Shown: piece after piece, positions 1 through 9,800 of the stretch
How positions within the stretch are numbered: position 1 is the stretch's first letter
Layout: every line of letters starts with the position of its first letter
Origin: Cytophagaceae bacterium UBA6715
Lineage (GTDB): Bacteria > Bacteroidota > Bacteroidia > Cytophagales > Spirosomataceae
DNA: 64,000 nt
Assembly (NCBI GenBank): GCA_002454335.1
Contig: DKIP01000020.1
Location: forward strand, 14,365-78,364
Direction of reading: 5' to 3'
Notes under the pieces: model-generated
Database searches by the model: none
Told to the model about the DNA's origin: nothing
The model's input: the letters and a program-made list of their open reading frames with translations, nothing else
Program-made: the position numbers and the translations under genes

Positions 1-50
1 TTCACTTTTCACTCTTAACTCTTAACTCTTAGACGCGAAGTATCGCGTCT
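1..50. repeat. REP-like palindrome with TTAACTC tandem run
   Basis: Positions 9-30 carry a short tandem run of the heptamer ACTCTTA. It is followed by a perfect 8-bp inverted repeat, AGACGCGA (31-38) and TCGCGTCT (43-50), around the loop AGTA. The same heptamer run recurs inverted at 44459-44475. Palindromes of this GACGCG...CGCGTC kind are familiar as intergenic repeats in Bacteroidota; membership in a genome-wide family is inferred. No gene is visible here, and the repeat lies downstream of amtB. Confidence 0.55.
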
Positions 51-86
51 CTACAGTCCAGCGTCCAATGTCTAAAATCTGCTAAA

Positions 87-121
87 CAAAAAAGCCAGCA
101 ACTATAAGTCGCCGGCTTTTT
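87..121 (-). terminator. Rho-independent terminator of amtB
   Basis: An inverted repeat AAAAAGCC...GGCTTTTT, continuing inward through one A/C mismatch to a GC pair, surrounds an 11-nt loop. On the minus strand it is followed by a T-rich tract (complement of positions 84-92). It sits about 50 bp past the amtB stop, which fits transcription ending there. Confidence 0.65.
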
Positions 122-170
122 GATTGAAACAAAACCACAAGAACCATTACTTGCGGTCCTGCTGTGTGAA

Positions 171-1517
171 CTATTCTGCAATCGATTCGTCGTGTTGCGA
201 AATGTCCAATCCTAATCTTTCTTCTTCTTCGTTAACACGCAATGGGATAATTTTATCCGTGATGATTAACAATACATAAGATAACCCAAATGCAAAAGCT
301 GAAACAATTGCTAAGGCTAATAAGTGTTTTAAGAATAATGCTGTTTCTCCGTAGAATAGACCTTGCTCAGCTACAGCTGCATTTACGGCTGATGTGGCGA
401 AGACACCTGTCATTAACATACCTACCATACCACCTAAACCGTGGCAAGGAAATACGTCTAATGTGTCATCTAAGTTAGAAGATGCTCTCCAGTGTGCTGC
501 AATGTTCGAAACAATTGCCGCAATCACACCAATGAAAATAGCTACTGGAACTGTTACGAATCCGGATGCAGGTGTGATAGCTACTAAGCCAACGACAGCA
601 CCGATACAAAAACCTAAAGCTGATACTTTTTTACCACGAGTTACATCAAATAAAATCCATGATAAACCTGCTGCAGCTGCTGCTACGTGTGTCGTTGCGA
701 AAGCTGTTACGGCTAATCCGTTGGCTCCTACGGCTGAACCTGCGTTGAAACCAAACCAACCAAACCATAATAAACCTGTACCTAATAATACATAAGGAAT
801 GTTAGCAGGAGGCAAAATATTTGATTCGATATGTGACTTGCGACGACGTAAGTATAAAGCACCTGCCAAGGCAGCCCAACCAGCTGACATGTGAACAACA
901 GTACCACCTGCAAAATCCAAAACACCTAAATTAAATAGGAAACCATCTGGATGCCATGTCCAGTGTGCTAGTGGAGCGTAAACAACGACACAGAACAACA
1001 CCATGAAAAGAACAAAAGCACGGAAGTTAATGCGTTCGGCTAATGCACCTGAGATCAAAGCTGGAGTAATTACGGCAAACTTCATTTGGAAGAATGCAAA
1101 AAGAGCAAATGGAATTGTAAATTTTAATTGGTCAGATGATCCCAAGGATAGTTTGTGATCAAAAACGCCATTGAACATGAAAAATGTTCTTGGGTCACCA
1201 ATCCAACCGCCTAATGAATCGCCGAATGCCAAAGAAAATCCGAATACAATCCAAATTACAGAAATTACTCCCATCGCGATAAACGATTGTAACATCGTAG
1301 AAATCACGTTTTTGTGATTTACCATTCCACCGTAGAAATAAGCTAACCCCGGTGTCATTAATAATACTAAGCCTGAAGCTACAATCATCCAGGCTGTATC
1401 ACCTGTGTCTAAACCTTCTGTTGGCATTGCGCCAGGCACAGAGGTCGTAAATAATGCAAGTACTGCAATGGCTACTAATACGAGTAGCGGGATCCATGTT
1501 GGTTTTTGTGAAGTCAT
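171..1517 (-). CDS. amtB: Ammonium transporter AmtB
   Basis: Amt/Mep/Rh-family ammonium channel of 448 residues in the inner membrane, taking up NH4+/NH3 for assimilation. About eleven to twelve hydrophobic segments are visible. The pore twin histidines are H209 (in GGTVVHMSAGW) and H359 (in PCHGLGGMVG), 150 residues apart as in E. coli AmtB (H168/H318). The ATG start at 1517 precedes a hydrophobic first helix, and an N-terminal cleavable segment as in E. coli is possible. It follows the porin gene by 36 bp on the same strand, so the two are probably co-transcribed. No GlnB/GlnK gene is adjacent, although AmtB is commonly paired with a P-II protein. Confidence 0.96.
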   Translation of the reverse strand: MTSQKPTWIPLLVLVAIAVLALFTTSVPGAMPTEGLDTGDTAWMIVASGLVLLMTPGLAYFYGGMVNHKNVISTMLQSFIAMGVISVIWIVFGFSLAFGDSLGGWIGDPRTFFMFNGVFDHKLSLGSSDQLKFTIPFALFAFFQMKFAVITPALISGALAERINFRAFVLFMVLFCVVVYAPLAHWTWHPDGFLFNLGVLDFAGGTVVHMSAGWAALAGALYLRRRKSHIESNILPPANIPYVLLGTGLLWFGWFGFNAGSAVGANGLAVTAFATTHVAAAAAGLSWILFDVTRGKKVSALGFCIGAVVGLVAITPASGFVTVPVAIFIGVIAAIVSNIAAHWRASSNLDDTLDVFPCHGLGGMVGMLMTGVFATSAVNAAVAEQGLFYGETALFLKHLLALAIVSAFAFGLSYVLLIITDKIIPLRVNEEEERLGLDISQHDESIAE

Positions 1518-1553
1518 GTTCGTACTGGTTAAAAAGTGAATAAAAGGGGAATA

Positions 1554-2696
1554 TTAAAACTTATAGATGAAGTGTAAACCTAGTGTTGTTTGTGACTTTT
1601 GATCTTTGCCATCTCCGTCAACAAATTGAGCAGTTTTGTAAGAATCTGAGCGTAATTCAGGCTTAATTAACAAGTGTCCATCAGCTGCTGTAAATGTTGC
1701 TGTTAATGTTAATGAACTTACATCTGTTCCTGAACCATCAGCTGCACGTAGAGCACGAGCACCAGCAGTATTGTCGAATACTTCGTAACGACCACCTAAG
1801 CTAAATTTGTCTGTGAAAGCATAATTAGAGTAAAGTGCAACTCCTCCCCAAGTTTTGCTGTCTCCTACGCTACCACCACCTTGAAAATCACCTGTTTGTG
1901 AACCGTAAGCAGCATTTAATCCTACTAGGTATTTAGGTGTTACTTGGTAAGAGGTTGTTAAATCTAACAAGTTGTAGCTTCCGGAATCATCTTTGCCCGA
2001 TGCCAATGGGGCTGATTCATTTGATGAAATTCCATTTACATAAACATTCCAACCCGCTGCAGGTGATGTGAATACTTGGTAAATAAATCCTTTAGATGAA
2101 TTGTTATCATTTAAATTATCCACATTGTTGACCAATCCAACCATGGTAGAAAATTTGTCGCTAAATGCATAATTCGCTTTAGCTCCGATGTGATAAAATG
2201 GACCATTATTAAAAAGATTTGAGAGTGAATAGTTATAATTAACAGGGGCATCAATTACTTCATAACCGATGTGTGTGCCAAACTGGCCAACTGTTAATGT
2301 TAATTTGTCAGAAGCCTTCCAGTTGAAATATGCCTGTTTAATAGCCAAAGAGGTAGATGCTTTGCCAGCGCCCAAGGGGCCAATGACATTTCCATATTGA
2401 CCTAAATCTGCATTTGGTCCAAAGGTTAAATCAACAACAACATCTGAGTTCTTTGTTGTATAGCCAAACTTGGTTTGAACTAGCCCTAATGAGAATTGAT
2501 TGGATTTTTGATCAAATGCTCTTTCGTAACCAGATGCACCCAAGTTACTTCGGCTTGATGGGTTGTTGAAGTTCAACATATAGTACGAATCAATGTAACC
2601 AGAAAAAGAAAATTTTGAAGTCTCTGCTTCTTTTTCTTGGGAAAATCCACAAAATGCGGTTGCTGCAAAAAGCGCTGTTAGGATAGATTTCTTCAT
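1554..2696 (-). CDS. Outer-membrane beta-barrel porin linked to amtB
   Basis: A 380-residue exported protein with a clear signal peptide (residues 1-20, ending CGFSQ). Repeated amphipathic strands follow, with aromatic and glycine girdles, and the chain ends in the phenylalanine FIYKF typical of barrel-assembly signals. It resembles the putative beta-barrel porin (BBP2-like) family of Bacteroidota; this is a family-level call. It is the first gene of a likely two-gene unit with amtB, so a role in letting ammonium or other small nitrogen compounds across the outer membrane is plausible but inferred. The ATG at 2696 sits directly in front of the signal peptide. Confidence 0.85.
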   Translation of the reverse strand: MKKSILTALFAATAFCGFSQEKEAETSKFSFSGYIDSYYMLNFNNPSSRSNLGASGYERAFDQKSNQFSLGLVQTKFGYTTKNSDVVVDLTFGPNADLGQYGNVIGPLGAGKASTSLAIKQAYFNWKASDKLTLTVGQFGTHIGYEVIDAPVNYNYSLSNLFNNGPFYHIGAKANYAFSDKFSTMVGLVNNVDNLNDNNSSKGFIYQVFTSPAAGWNVYVNGISSNESAPLASGKDDSGSYNLLDLTTSYQVTPKYLVGLNAAYGSQTGDFQGGGSVGDSKTWGGVALYSNYAFTDKFSLGGRYEVFDNTAGARALRAADGSGTDVSSLTLTATFTAADGHLLIKPELRSDSYKTAQFVDGDGKDQKSQTTLGLHFIYKF

Positions 2697-2738
2697 GTGC
2701 GGAATTGTTTAAGAGTTTATAAATGCTTGATTACAATT

Positions 2739-2769
2739 CAAAGATTGATGAAAAAATATTAAGACGCAA
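2739..2769 (-). promoter_or_regulatory. Probable promoter of the porin-amtB operon
   Basis: On the minus strand a TTG (2769-2767) is followed after 20 bases by AATCTTTG (2746-2739). This matches the Bacteroidota pattern TTG-N17-23-TAnnTTTG with one mismatch in the -7 box. The predicted start of transcription lies about 35 bases upstream of the porin ATG. Confidence 0.45.
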
Positions 2770-2785
2770 GTGTTTTAGTATATTT

Positions 2786-2852
2786 TTAAACCTATTTTTT
2801 AAAATATTTCAAAAAATATCGAAAATCTAGTCGAAAATTAAACCTATTTTTT
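2786..2852. repeat. Pair of 15-bp direct repeats upstream of porin-amtB
   Basis: TTAAACCTATTTTTT occurs perfectly at 2786-2800 and again at 2838-2852, 52 bp apart (five helical turns). Both copies lie just upstream of the predicted porin promoter. The gap 2697-3015 holds no gene; besides these repeats it contains only the promoter and the ferredoxin terminator. The spacing suggests a regulator binding site, but AT-rich chance repetition is possible. Confidence 0.4.
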
Positions 2853-2961
2853 GTGATTTTGCAAAAATGATGTCAAAATGAATTAAAAATCAAACTAGTT
2901 GTTTTGATTAATAAGAAAAGTACAATGTTTCAAAAAATTAATTGATTTAAATATTTTGGAC

Positions 2962-2992
2962 AAAAAAAAGAGCCCATTGAATGATGGGCTCT
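2962..2992 (-). terminator. Rho-independent terminator of the ferredoxin gene
   Basis: A perfect 9-bp stem, AGAGCCCAT (2969-2977) and ATGGGCTCT (2984-2992), flanks the loop TGAATG. On the minus strand it is followed by a run of seven T (complement of 2962-2968). It lies about 24 bp past the ferredoxin stop. Confidence 0.85.
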
Positions 2993-3015
2993 TATAATAT
3001 ATATGTTTGGTTTAA

Positions 3016-3366
3016 TTACGCTTCAGCGTGTAACCATGCTTTTTTAGCTTCTAATGTTTCTTTGTCCTCAACATGGTCTGGATCTGGAACACAACAATCT
3101 ACTGGGCAAACCGCCGCACATTGGGGTTCTTCATGGAAACCTGTACATTCCGTACACTTATCGGGAACAATATAATAGAACTCTTCAGAGATTGGTTCAA
3201 TAGGAGCTTTGGCATCCATACTCGATCCATCTTCTAATTCAACTTCAGTTAAAGCTGTTCCTCCAGCCCAAGTCCATTCTACCCCACCTTCATAAATAGC
3301 TGTATTTGGGCATTCTGGTTCGCAAGCCCCACAGTTAATACATTCGTCTGTAATGATAATTGCCAT
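3016..3366 (-). CDS. 4Fe-4S dicluster ferredoxin
   Basis: A 116-residue soluble electron carrier. The first cluster motif is C9-x2-C12-x2-C15-x3-CP (from C9 to C19). The second is C71-x2-C74-x8-C83-x3-CP (C87), with the eight-residue insertion seen in YfhL/Allochromatium-type bacterial ferredoxins. The roughly 50-residue spacer between the motifs is longer than in the minimal 2[4Fe-4S] proteins. The tail is acidic. It is transcribed alone, divergently from the acyl-CoA reductase gene; this pairing recurs in Bacteroidota from general knowledge. A partner cannot be read from the sequence. Confidence 0.93.
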   Translation of the reverse strand: MAIIITDECINCGACEPECPNTAIYEGGVEWTWAGGTALTEVELEDGSSMDAKAPIEPISEEFYYIVPDKCTECTGFHEEPQCAAVCPVDCCVPDPDHVEDKETLEAKKAWLHAEA

Positions 3367-3490
3367 AACAAGTATTAAAAATTTTGTGCAATTTACACAA
3401 GAAGTTTTGAATAGTATATAATTTATGCAGAGTATTCTAAAATTTTAAGAACTTTGTGATTGTTAAATTTTAAATATTAGCTCTTAATAT

Positions 3491-4489
3491 ATGGATAATG
3501 GACGGTTTTTGTCGCTGATTGTTGGTTTGCAAACCTATTTTAAGGATTCATCCAACAAAGAAAAAATTGAACTATTTATAGAAAAGGCTAAAAATGAGAA
3601 TGCTTGGTTTTCGGATTATTTAATTCGTAATGCCATGGATGCAATCAATCAACAGTTTTTTGAGGTTTCTAGTTGGAAGAAGTTTTTTGAAAAGCAGCAT
3701 GCTTCTTCTCGAACACCTAAGCGTATTGGCTTAATTCTTTCTGGGAATCTGCCAGCTGTTGGAATGCATGATTTATTAATGCTTATTGCGGCAGGTCATC
3801 AACCGGTGCTTAAACTTAGTTCTCAAGATAAAGCCTTGATGTTGATGTATATTGATGCTATTTGTGCAATTGATTCAACTATTGACATTGAAGTGGTAGA
3901 TCGATTACCTTCGGTGGATGCTGTGATAGCGACGGGTTCCGACTTCTCTTCTTCTTATTTTTCAAATTACTTTGCTAAGATTCCTCACATCATTCGTAAG
4001 AATCGTAGTTCTGTAGCTGTATTAACTGGAAATGAATCAACATCAGATTATGAAGGTCTTGCTGCGGATATCTTTACCTATTATGGTTTGGGCTGTCGGA
4101 ATGTATCTACAATCACCGTGCCCGTAACCTTCGATTTAATTCCTTTATTTGATGTATTAACGCAAGTCGATTGGGTATTGGATCATACCAAGTATTCGAA
4201 TAACTATCAATATCACAAGACCTTGATGTTGTTGAATCAAATACCACACTTTGATTTGGGAAATATACTTGTAACGGAAAGCGAAGAACTCGTTTCTCCT
4301 GTGGGTGTATTGCATGTGCATCGGTATGATTCACTCGAAGCTTTGGAATCGTGGCTCAATCAACAGGCAGAAAAGATTCAATGTGTGGTGGGTCAAAAGG
4401 CAATTCCATTCGGTCAGGCGCAGAAACCTGCTTTGGATGATTGGGCTGATGGAATTAATACCTATGAGTTTCTCGTTAATTTGTCATAA
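3491..4489 (+). CDS. LuxC-type acyl-CoA reductase
   Basis: A 332-residue protein resembling the LuxC/acyl-CoA reductase branch of the aldehyde dehydrogenase superfamily, which reduces activated acyl groups to aldehydes with NADPH. Visible landmarks are the nucleotide-binding-like stretch around residues 78-100 (GLILSGNLPAVG) and the candidate nucleophile C202 in YYGLGCRNVS. Many Bacteroidota carry this short form as a stand-alone gene, and its physiological substrate is not known to me. The gene converges with the PAP2 phosphatase gene; their coding ends overlap by 28 bp with no terminator between them. Confidence 0.82.
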   Translation: MDNGRFLSLIVGLQTYFKDSSNKEKIELFIEKAKNENAWFSDYLIRNAMDAINQQFFEVSSWKKFFEKQHASSRTPKRIGLILSGNLPAVGMHDLLMLIAAGHQPVLKLSSQDKALMLMYIDAICAIDSTIDIEVVDRLPSVDAVIATGSDFSSSYFSNYFAKIPHIIRKNRSSVAVLTGNESTSDYEGLAADIFTYYGLGCRNVSTITVPVTFDLIPLFDVLTQVDWVLDHTKYSNNYQYHKTLMLLNQIPHFDLGNILVTESEELVSPVGVLHVHRYDSLEALESWLNQQAEKIQCVVGQKAIPFGQAQKPALDDWADGINTYEFLVNLS

Positions 4490-5010
4490 ACGAGTTTTTT
4501 CAATAAAATAGCTCCAGATAGTCCAACCATGGCGCCTGTAAGTACATCGATGGGATAATGAACGCCTAAGTAGATACGGCTGAAGGATACCAGTGACGCC
4601 CAAATAAATATAGGAATACTGATTCGTTTGTTCTGAGTTAATAAATAGAAACACATTGCCACTGCAAATGCATTTGCTGCATGTGAAGAGCAGAAACCGT
4701 AAAGCCCCCCTGCCCCATTCGGTGTATGAATCCACGATTGAAAAGCTTCAACATGGCTGGGTCTAAGGCGTTTTATCCAAGGTTTTAGTAAACTTGAAGA
4801 AATTTGGTCCGCCCACAATATCGATAAGACAATATATAGTGATGCAGCTTTAATCGCTTTTTGATTGTTTTGATATATTCTCCAAATCAAAATGGCATAA
4901 AGGGGAATCCATACATATTTGTTTGACAAAAAAATCATCAATGTATCAAGTGAATCGCTATGCCATTCATTAATCAATTTAAATAAGCTTTCATCCCAAG
5001 CTGGAAACAT
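4462..5010 (-). CDS. PAP2-family membrane phosphatase
   Basis: A 182-residue integral membrane protein with the three PAP2 signatures: KPWIKRLRP (K-x6-RP type), a CSSHAAN version of the PSGH motif, and SRIYLGVHYPIDV (SR-x5-H-x3-D). Such enzymes dephosphorylate undecaprenyl-pyrophosphate or phosphatidate-type lipids; the substrate cannot be chosen from sequence. Several hydrophobic helices are visible. It lies 3 bp downstream of trpS on the same strand, so the two are probably co-transcribed. Its last 28 bp are antisense to the end of the acyl-CoA reductase gene. Confidence 0.88.
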   Translation of the reverse strand: MFPAWDESLFKLINEWHSDSLDTLMIFLSNKYVWIPLYAILIWRIYQNNQKAIKAASLYIVLSILWADQISSSLLKPWIKRLRPSHVEAFQSWIHTPNGAGGLYGFCSSHAANAFAVAMCFYLLTQNKRISIPIFIWASLVSFSRIYLGVHYPIDVLTGAMVGLSGAILLKKLVYDKLTRNS

Positions 5011-5013
5011 GAT

Positions 5014-5985
5014 TTAGAATTTAAATACTTCTCGAACGCGTGCAAGTGTCGCAGCCGCTATTGGTTCTACTTTGCGTTCACCAATTTCCAATTTTTCTTC
5101 AATTATTGCAGGATTATTCATGTAATAATCGAATTTTTCACGTGCCTCTTTGAAATATTCAAGCATCAAGCTATGTAAAGCTTGTTTGGCATGTCCGTAA
5201 CCATATCCTCCAGCTAAGTAATTCTGGCGCATTTCTGCCGTTTGCTCAGGTGTCGCTATCAGTTGGTATAATTTGAACGTAATATCATTGTCTGGATCTT
5301 TCGGGTCTTCCAAGGGCGTCGAATCTGATTCAATTTTTTTGATTTGCTTTAATAGATCCTTTTCAGGTAAAAAGATGTCAATATAATTGTTGAGTGATTT
5401 ACTCATTTTGTTGCCATCTATGCCAGGTATCGTCATCACAGATTCATTGATGTACGCTTCTGGGATAACAAAAATATCTTTATCAGCCATCCGATTAAAC
5501 GCCCCTGCCATATCGCGCGTCATTTCGATGTGTTGGCGCTGATCTTTTCCAACAGGTATTAATTGGGCATCATATAATACGATATCGGCTGCTTGTAGTA
5601 CTGGGTAGGTAAATAATCCAGCATTTACATTGGCTATTTGTGTAGATTTGTCTTTAAAACTGTGCGCGTTTGCCAGCATTGGGTATGGCGTAACGCAGTT
5701 TAGGTACCACATAATTTCGGTATGGTAGCTGGCTAATTTAGACTGACGATAGAAAAAATTCTTTTCTGTATCAAATCCAAACGCTAACCATGCAGCCGCG
5801 ATGGACAAAGTGTTTGCGCGAATTTGTTCCCCATCACGTAAGCTTGTAAGCGTATGTAAATCGGCAATAAACAAAAAAGATTCATTTCCTGCCTTTTTAG
5901 AGAGTTCAATGGCAGGCATAATTGCTCCTAAAATATTGCCTAAGTGGGGTTTTCCAGATGATTGAATACCAGTTAAAATGCGCAT
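5014..5985 (-). CDS. trpS: Tryptophanyl-tRNA synthetase
   Basis: Class I aminoacyl-tRNA synthetase charging tRNA-Trp. The start at 5985 gives MRILTGIQSSG, the usual N-terminus of the family, and a protein of 323 residues. An in-frame ATG at 6054 would add 23 residues of no homologous character, so it was not used. The HIGH-type motif appears as HLGN near residue 14 and the KMSKS motif as NKMSKSLNNY in the second half. It is followed by the PAP2 gene after 3 bp. The region 5986-6128 separates it from the divergent DUF2461 gene and must hold both promoters; no clear -7 box was recognised there. Confidence 0.95.
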   Translation of the reverse strand: MRILTGIQSSGKPHLGNILGAIMPAIELSKKAGNESFLFIADLHTLTSLRDGEQIRANTLSIAAAWLAFGFDTEKNFFYRQSKLASYHTEIMWYLNCVTPYPMLANAHSFKDKSTQIANVNAGLFTYPVLQAADIVLYDAQLIPVGKDQRQHIEMTRDMAGAFNRMADKDIFVIPEAYINESVMTIPGIDGNKMSKSLNNYIDIFLPEKDLLKQIKKIESDSTPLEDPKDPDNDITFKLYQLIATPEQTAEMRQNYLAGGYGYGHAKQALHSLMLEYFKEAREKFDYYMNNPAIIEEKLEIGERKVEPIAAATLARVREVFKF

Positions 5986-6128
5986 ATACTTGTTAAAAAT
6001 TTTACAAAAATCACGAAATTCATTCAATTCTCCCAATATATTTTTTGTCACCAAAATGTGTTCTTCTTCCGTGTGCTTTCTGCTAATTTTTCGCTAATTT
6101 CGTTTACGTAAAATTTTAGTGTTTTTAC

Positions 6129-6803
6129 ATGTCCATCTCCCCTGGTCTTTTAAGCTTTTTGTCTGATTTAAAAGTAAACAATTCGCGCGAGTGGTTTGCT
6201 GCGAATAAAGCATTATTTGAACTTGAAAAAGGGAAATTCGATAAGCTCATTGAAGCTTTAATCTTGTCTTACGGTGAGTTTGAAAACATGATGGGCGTAG
6301 AAAGGAAGCATTGCTCCTATCGTATTTATCGGGATGTTCGGTTTTCTAAAAATAAGGATCCCTACAAGACTTGGTTTTCAGCGAGTTTTTCAGAAGGAGG
6401 AAGACGTTCCGGATTGATGGATTATTATTTGCACATTGAACCCGGAGGTAAGTCCTTTTTGGGTGGTGGAATGTATAATCCTACACCCGATCAAATGGCT
6501 AAATACCGTCAGGAAGTTGACTATAATGGATTTGCTTTACGAAAGATTGTCGAGTCTCCTCAATTTGTTTCGACTTTTGGAAAAGCTGAAGGTGAAATGC
6601 TTCAAAAGGTTCCCAAGGGATTTGATCCTTCTCCGGAGGATGCTCCTTATTTACGTAGAAAGCAATTGTTTTATTGGAAGCATTATACCGATAAAGAAAT
6701 ACAATCACCTGATTTTATTTCCCAACTCATGAAGGATTCCAAGGTAATGAAACCTTTCCTTGATTTTTTGAATGCAACATTTTTTGATAAAGAACCTTTT
6801 TAA
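6129..6803 (+). CDS. DUF2461 family protein (TIGR02453)
   Basis: A 224-residue cytosolic protein matching the DUF2461 family by its opening (LLSFLSDLKVNNSREWF), the central IYRDVRFSKNKDPYKTWF segment and the glycine-rich GGKSFLGGGMY stretch. The biochemical function of the family is unknown. The length is normal and the ATG start at 6129 gives the family-typical N-terminus. It ends 13 bp before dnaE and is likely transcribed with it; the linkage does not by itself say it acts in replication. Confidence 0.88.
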   Translation: MSISPGLLSFLSDLKVNNSREWFAANKALFELEKGKFDKLIEALILSYGEFENMMGVERKHCSYRIYRDVRFSKNKDPYKTWFSASFSEGGRRSGLMDYYLHIEPGGKSFLGGGMYNPTPDQMAKYRQEVDYNGFALRKIVESPQFVSTFGKAEGEMLQKVPKGFDPSPEDAPYLRRKQLFYWKHYTDKEIQSPDFISQLMKDSKVMKPFLDFLNATFFDKEPF

Positions 6804-6816
6804 TTCCATTTAATAC

Positions 6817-9800
6817 ATGCAATTCTCGCATTTACATAATCACTCGCAGTTTTCATTATTGGATGGTGCATCGAAGATCTCATCGATGTTTAAAAAGGCC
6901 AAAGCGGATAATATGCCAGCGGTTGCAATTACCGATCACGGCAATATGTTTGGTGTATTTCAATTTGTTGCTGAGGCTGGTAAACAAGGTGTTAAACCGA
7001 TTGTAGGCTGTGAATTTTATTTAGTTGCCGACCGACACAAGCAGAGCTTTACGAAGGAGCAAAAGGATAAGCGTTACCACCAATTATTTCTTGCCAAGAA
7101 TCCCGAAGGCTATCAGAACTTAGTCAAGCTTTGTTCTTTGGGTTTTATGGAAGGAATGTATTCGAAATACCCTCGAATTGATAAAGAGCTAGTTTTAAAA
7201 TATCATAAAGGTCTGATTGCTACGACCTGTTGCTTAGGTGCATCTGTCCCACAAGCAATTCTTCGATCTGGCGAAGTAGAAGCCGAAAAGGAATTTAAAT
7301 GGTGGTTGGATCTTTTTGGTGAGGATTATTACATCGAGGTTCAAAATCACCATATCCCTGAGCAACAGACAGTTAACGAGGTATTGTTAAAGTTTGCGAA
7401 GAAGTATCATGTGAAAGTGATTGCCTCCAATGACAGTCATTATTTGGATCAGAAAGATGCCAATGCCCACGATATCCTTTTGTGTATCAACACAGGCGAA
7501 AAGCAGGCCACTCCTACTTACAAGGATATCGATGATGGATCGGAAATGAAAGGCAAGCGATTTGCTTTTTACAATGATCAGTTCTATTTCAAGACGACGG
7601 AAGAAATGACCAAATTGTGGTCACATGTTCCTGAGGCTATTGATAATACCAATGAGATTGTTGGCAAAGTTGAAACCTTGAAATTAACCAAGGATGTGAT
7701 GCTACCTAATTTTCAAATTCCTACAAATTTTCAATCGCAGGATGATTATTTGGAGCATTTGACCATGGAAGGCGCGAAAAAGCGCTATGTGGATATCGAT
7801 CAGGTGGTTGAGGAACGTCTTCGCTTTGAATTGTATACCATTCGGACCATGGGTTTTGCAGGTTACTTTTTGATTGTAGCCGACTTTATTCAAGCGGGCC
7901 GTGATCTTGGTGTTTATGTAGGGCCTGGTCGGGGATCTGCAGCAGGTTCAGTGGTAGCCTATTGTTTAGGGATTACGAACATTGATCCGATTAAATACAA
8001 TCTTCTTTTTGAGCGTTTTTTAAATCCGGATCGTAAGTCATTACCTGATATTGATACGGACTTTGATGATGAAGGCCGACAAAAAGTCATTGATTACGTC
8101 GTAGACAAATACGGAAAAAATCAAGTTGCACATATTGCCACCTATGGTACAATGGCGGCTAAAATGTCCATTAAAGACGTTGCTCGAGTATTGGATTTGC
8201 CATTATCGGAATCAAATGCTTTAGCCAAATTAGTTCCAGAAAAACCGAAAATTACGTTGGAGCGTATTTTTAATGCGCCTTTGAATGGTGATAAAAGTTT
8301 AGCTGATAAGGAAGGTTTGAATCCAGAGGAGATTGAGCAAGTAAAACAATTGCGGCAAATTAAGGAATCAGGCGGATTACCTGCTACGGTGATTGAAAAT
8401 GCTTTGGTTTTAGAGGGTTCTGTTCGAGGAACAGGAATTCATGCGGCAGGTATCATCATTGCACCGTCTGATTTAACAGATATTTTACCTGTAGCTGCCT
8501 CAAAAGATGTGGCCTTGTTGATTACACAATATGACGGCTCTGTAATTGAAAATGCTGGAGTAATTAAGATGGACTTTTTGGGGTTAAAAACCCTATCCAT
8601 TTTAAAGGAGGCAGTCCGTTTGATTAAGCAAAATCATGGCGTGGATATCGTATTAGATGATTTGCCTTTGGATGATAAGGCTACTTTCGAATTATACCAA
8701 CGCGCAGAGACAAATGGGACGTTCCAATTTGAATCCCCGGGTATGCAAAAGCATTTACGTGACTTAAAGCCCGATCAATTTTCGGATTTAATTGCGATGA
8801 ATGCTTTGTTCCGTCCTGGTCCAATGGTTTATATCCCGAATTACATTGCCCGTAAGCACGGTCGGGAAGCGATTGAATACGATTTGCCTGAGATGGAAGA
8901 GTATCTGAATGATACGTATGGTATTACGGTTTATCAAGAGCAAGTGATGTTGCTTTCGCAGAAATTGGCCAATTTCTCAAAAGGAGATGCCGATGTGTTG
9001 CGTAAAGCGATGGGAAAGAAAGATAAAGCGACGATTGATAAGATGAAAGGCAAGTTCATGGAAGGTGGACAAGCTAATAATCATCCTGCGCCGAAATTGG
9101 AAAAGATTTGGACCGACTGGGAAGCTTTTGCGCAATATGCCTTCAATAAATCTCACTCAACTTGTTATGGATTAGTTGCTTACCAAACAGGATATTTAAA
9201 GGCGAATTACCCGTCTGAGTTCATGGCGGCGGTACTTTCCAATTCATTGGGAAATATTGAAAAGATTACCTTCTTCATGGATGAATGTAAGCGCATGGGG
9301 ATACCTTTGTTGGTTCCTGATGTGAACGAATCTTCTCGGACGTTTGCTGTTAATAAGAAGGGACACATTCGTTTTGGCTTAGGTGCCATCAAGGGTGTTG
9401 GTGATGCTGCCGTGGATGCTATTGTGGAGGAGCGCTCAAAAAATGGAGAATATAAGGATATTTACGATTTCGTATCTCGGATTAATGTTCGCCAAGTCAA
9501 TAAAAAGAGCATGGAATCCTTGGCCCTAGCTGGGGCTTTTGATTGTTTCACTGAAGTGCAGCGTTCACATTATTTTGTAACTGAAGATGGCACGAGTTTT
9601 ATAGATAAAATTGTCAGATATGCCTCACGCATGGCTGAATTAAAGGCGGAAGCCACGCAATCTCTGTTTGGAGATTTAGGTGCTGGTACAGGGAATGATA
9701 TAGCCAAACCTCGATTACCTGTTTCTGAGACTTGGTCTGTGATGGAGCAATTGAAGAATGAAAAAGAAGTGGTTGGGGTCTATATTTCAGGTCATCCCTT

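Noticed and set aside
394..795. Open plus-strand frame opposite amtB
   Set aside because: It lies wholly antisense to a certain gene, has no recognisable domain and no promoter, and its composition mirrors the amtB codons.
5986..6054. Longer N-terminus for trpS
   Set aside because: The extra 23 residues precede the family-standard MRILTGIQ start and resemble nothing in the family.
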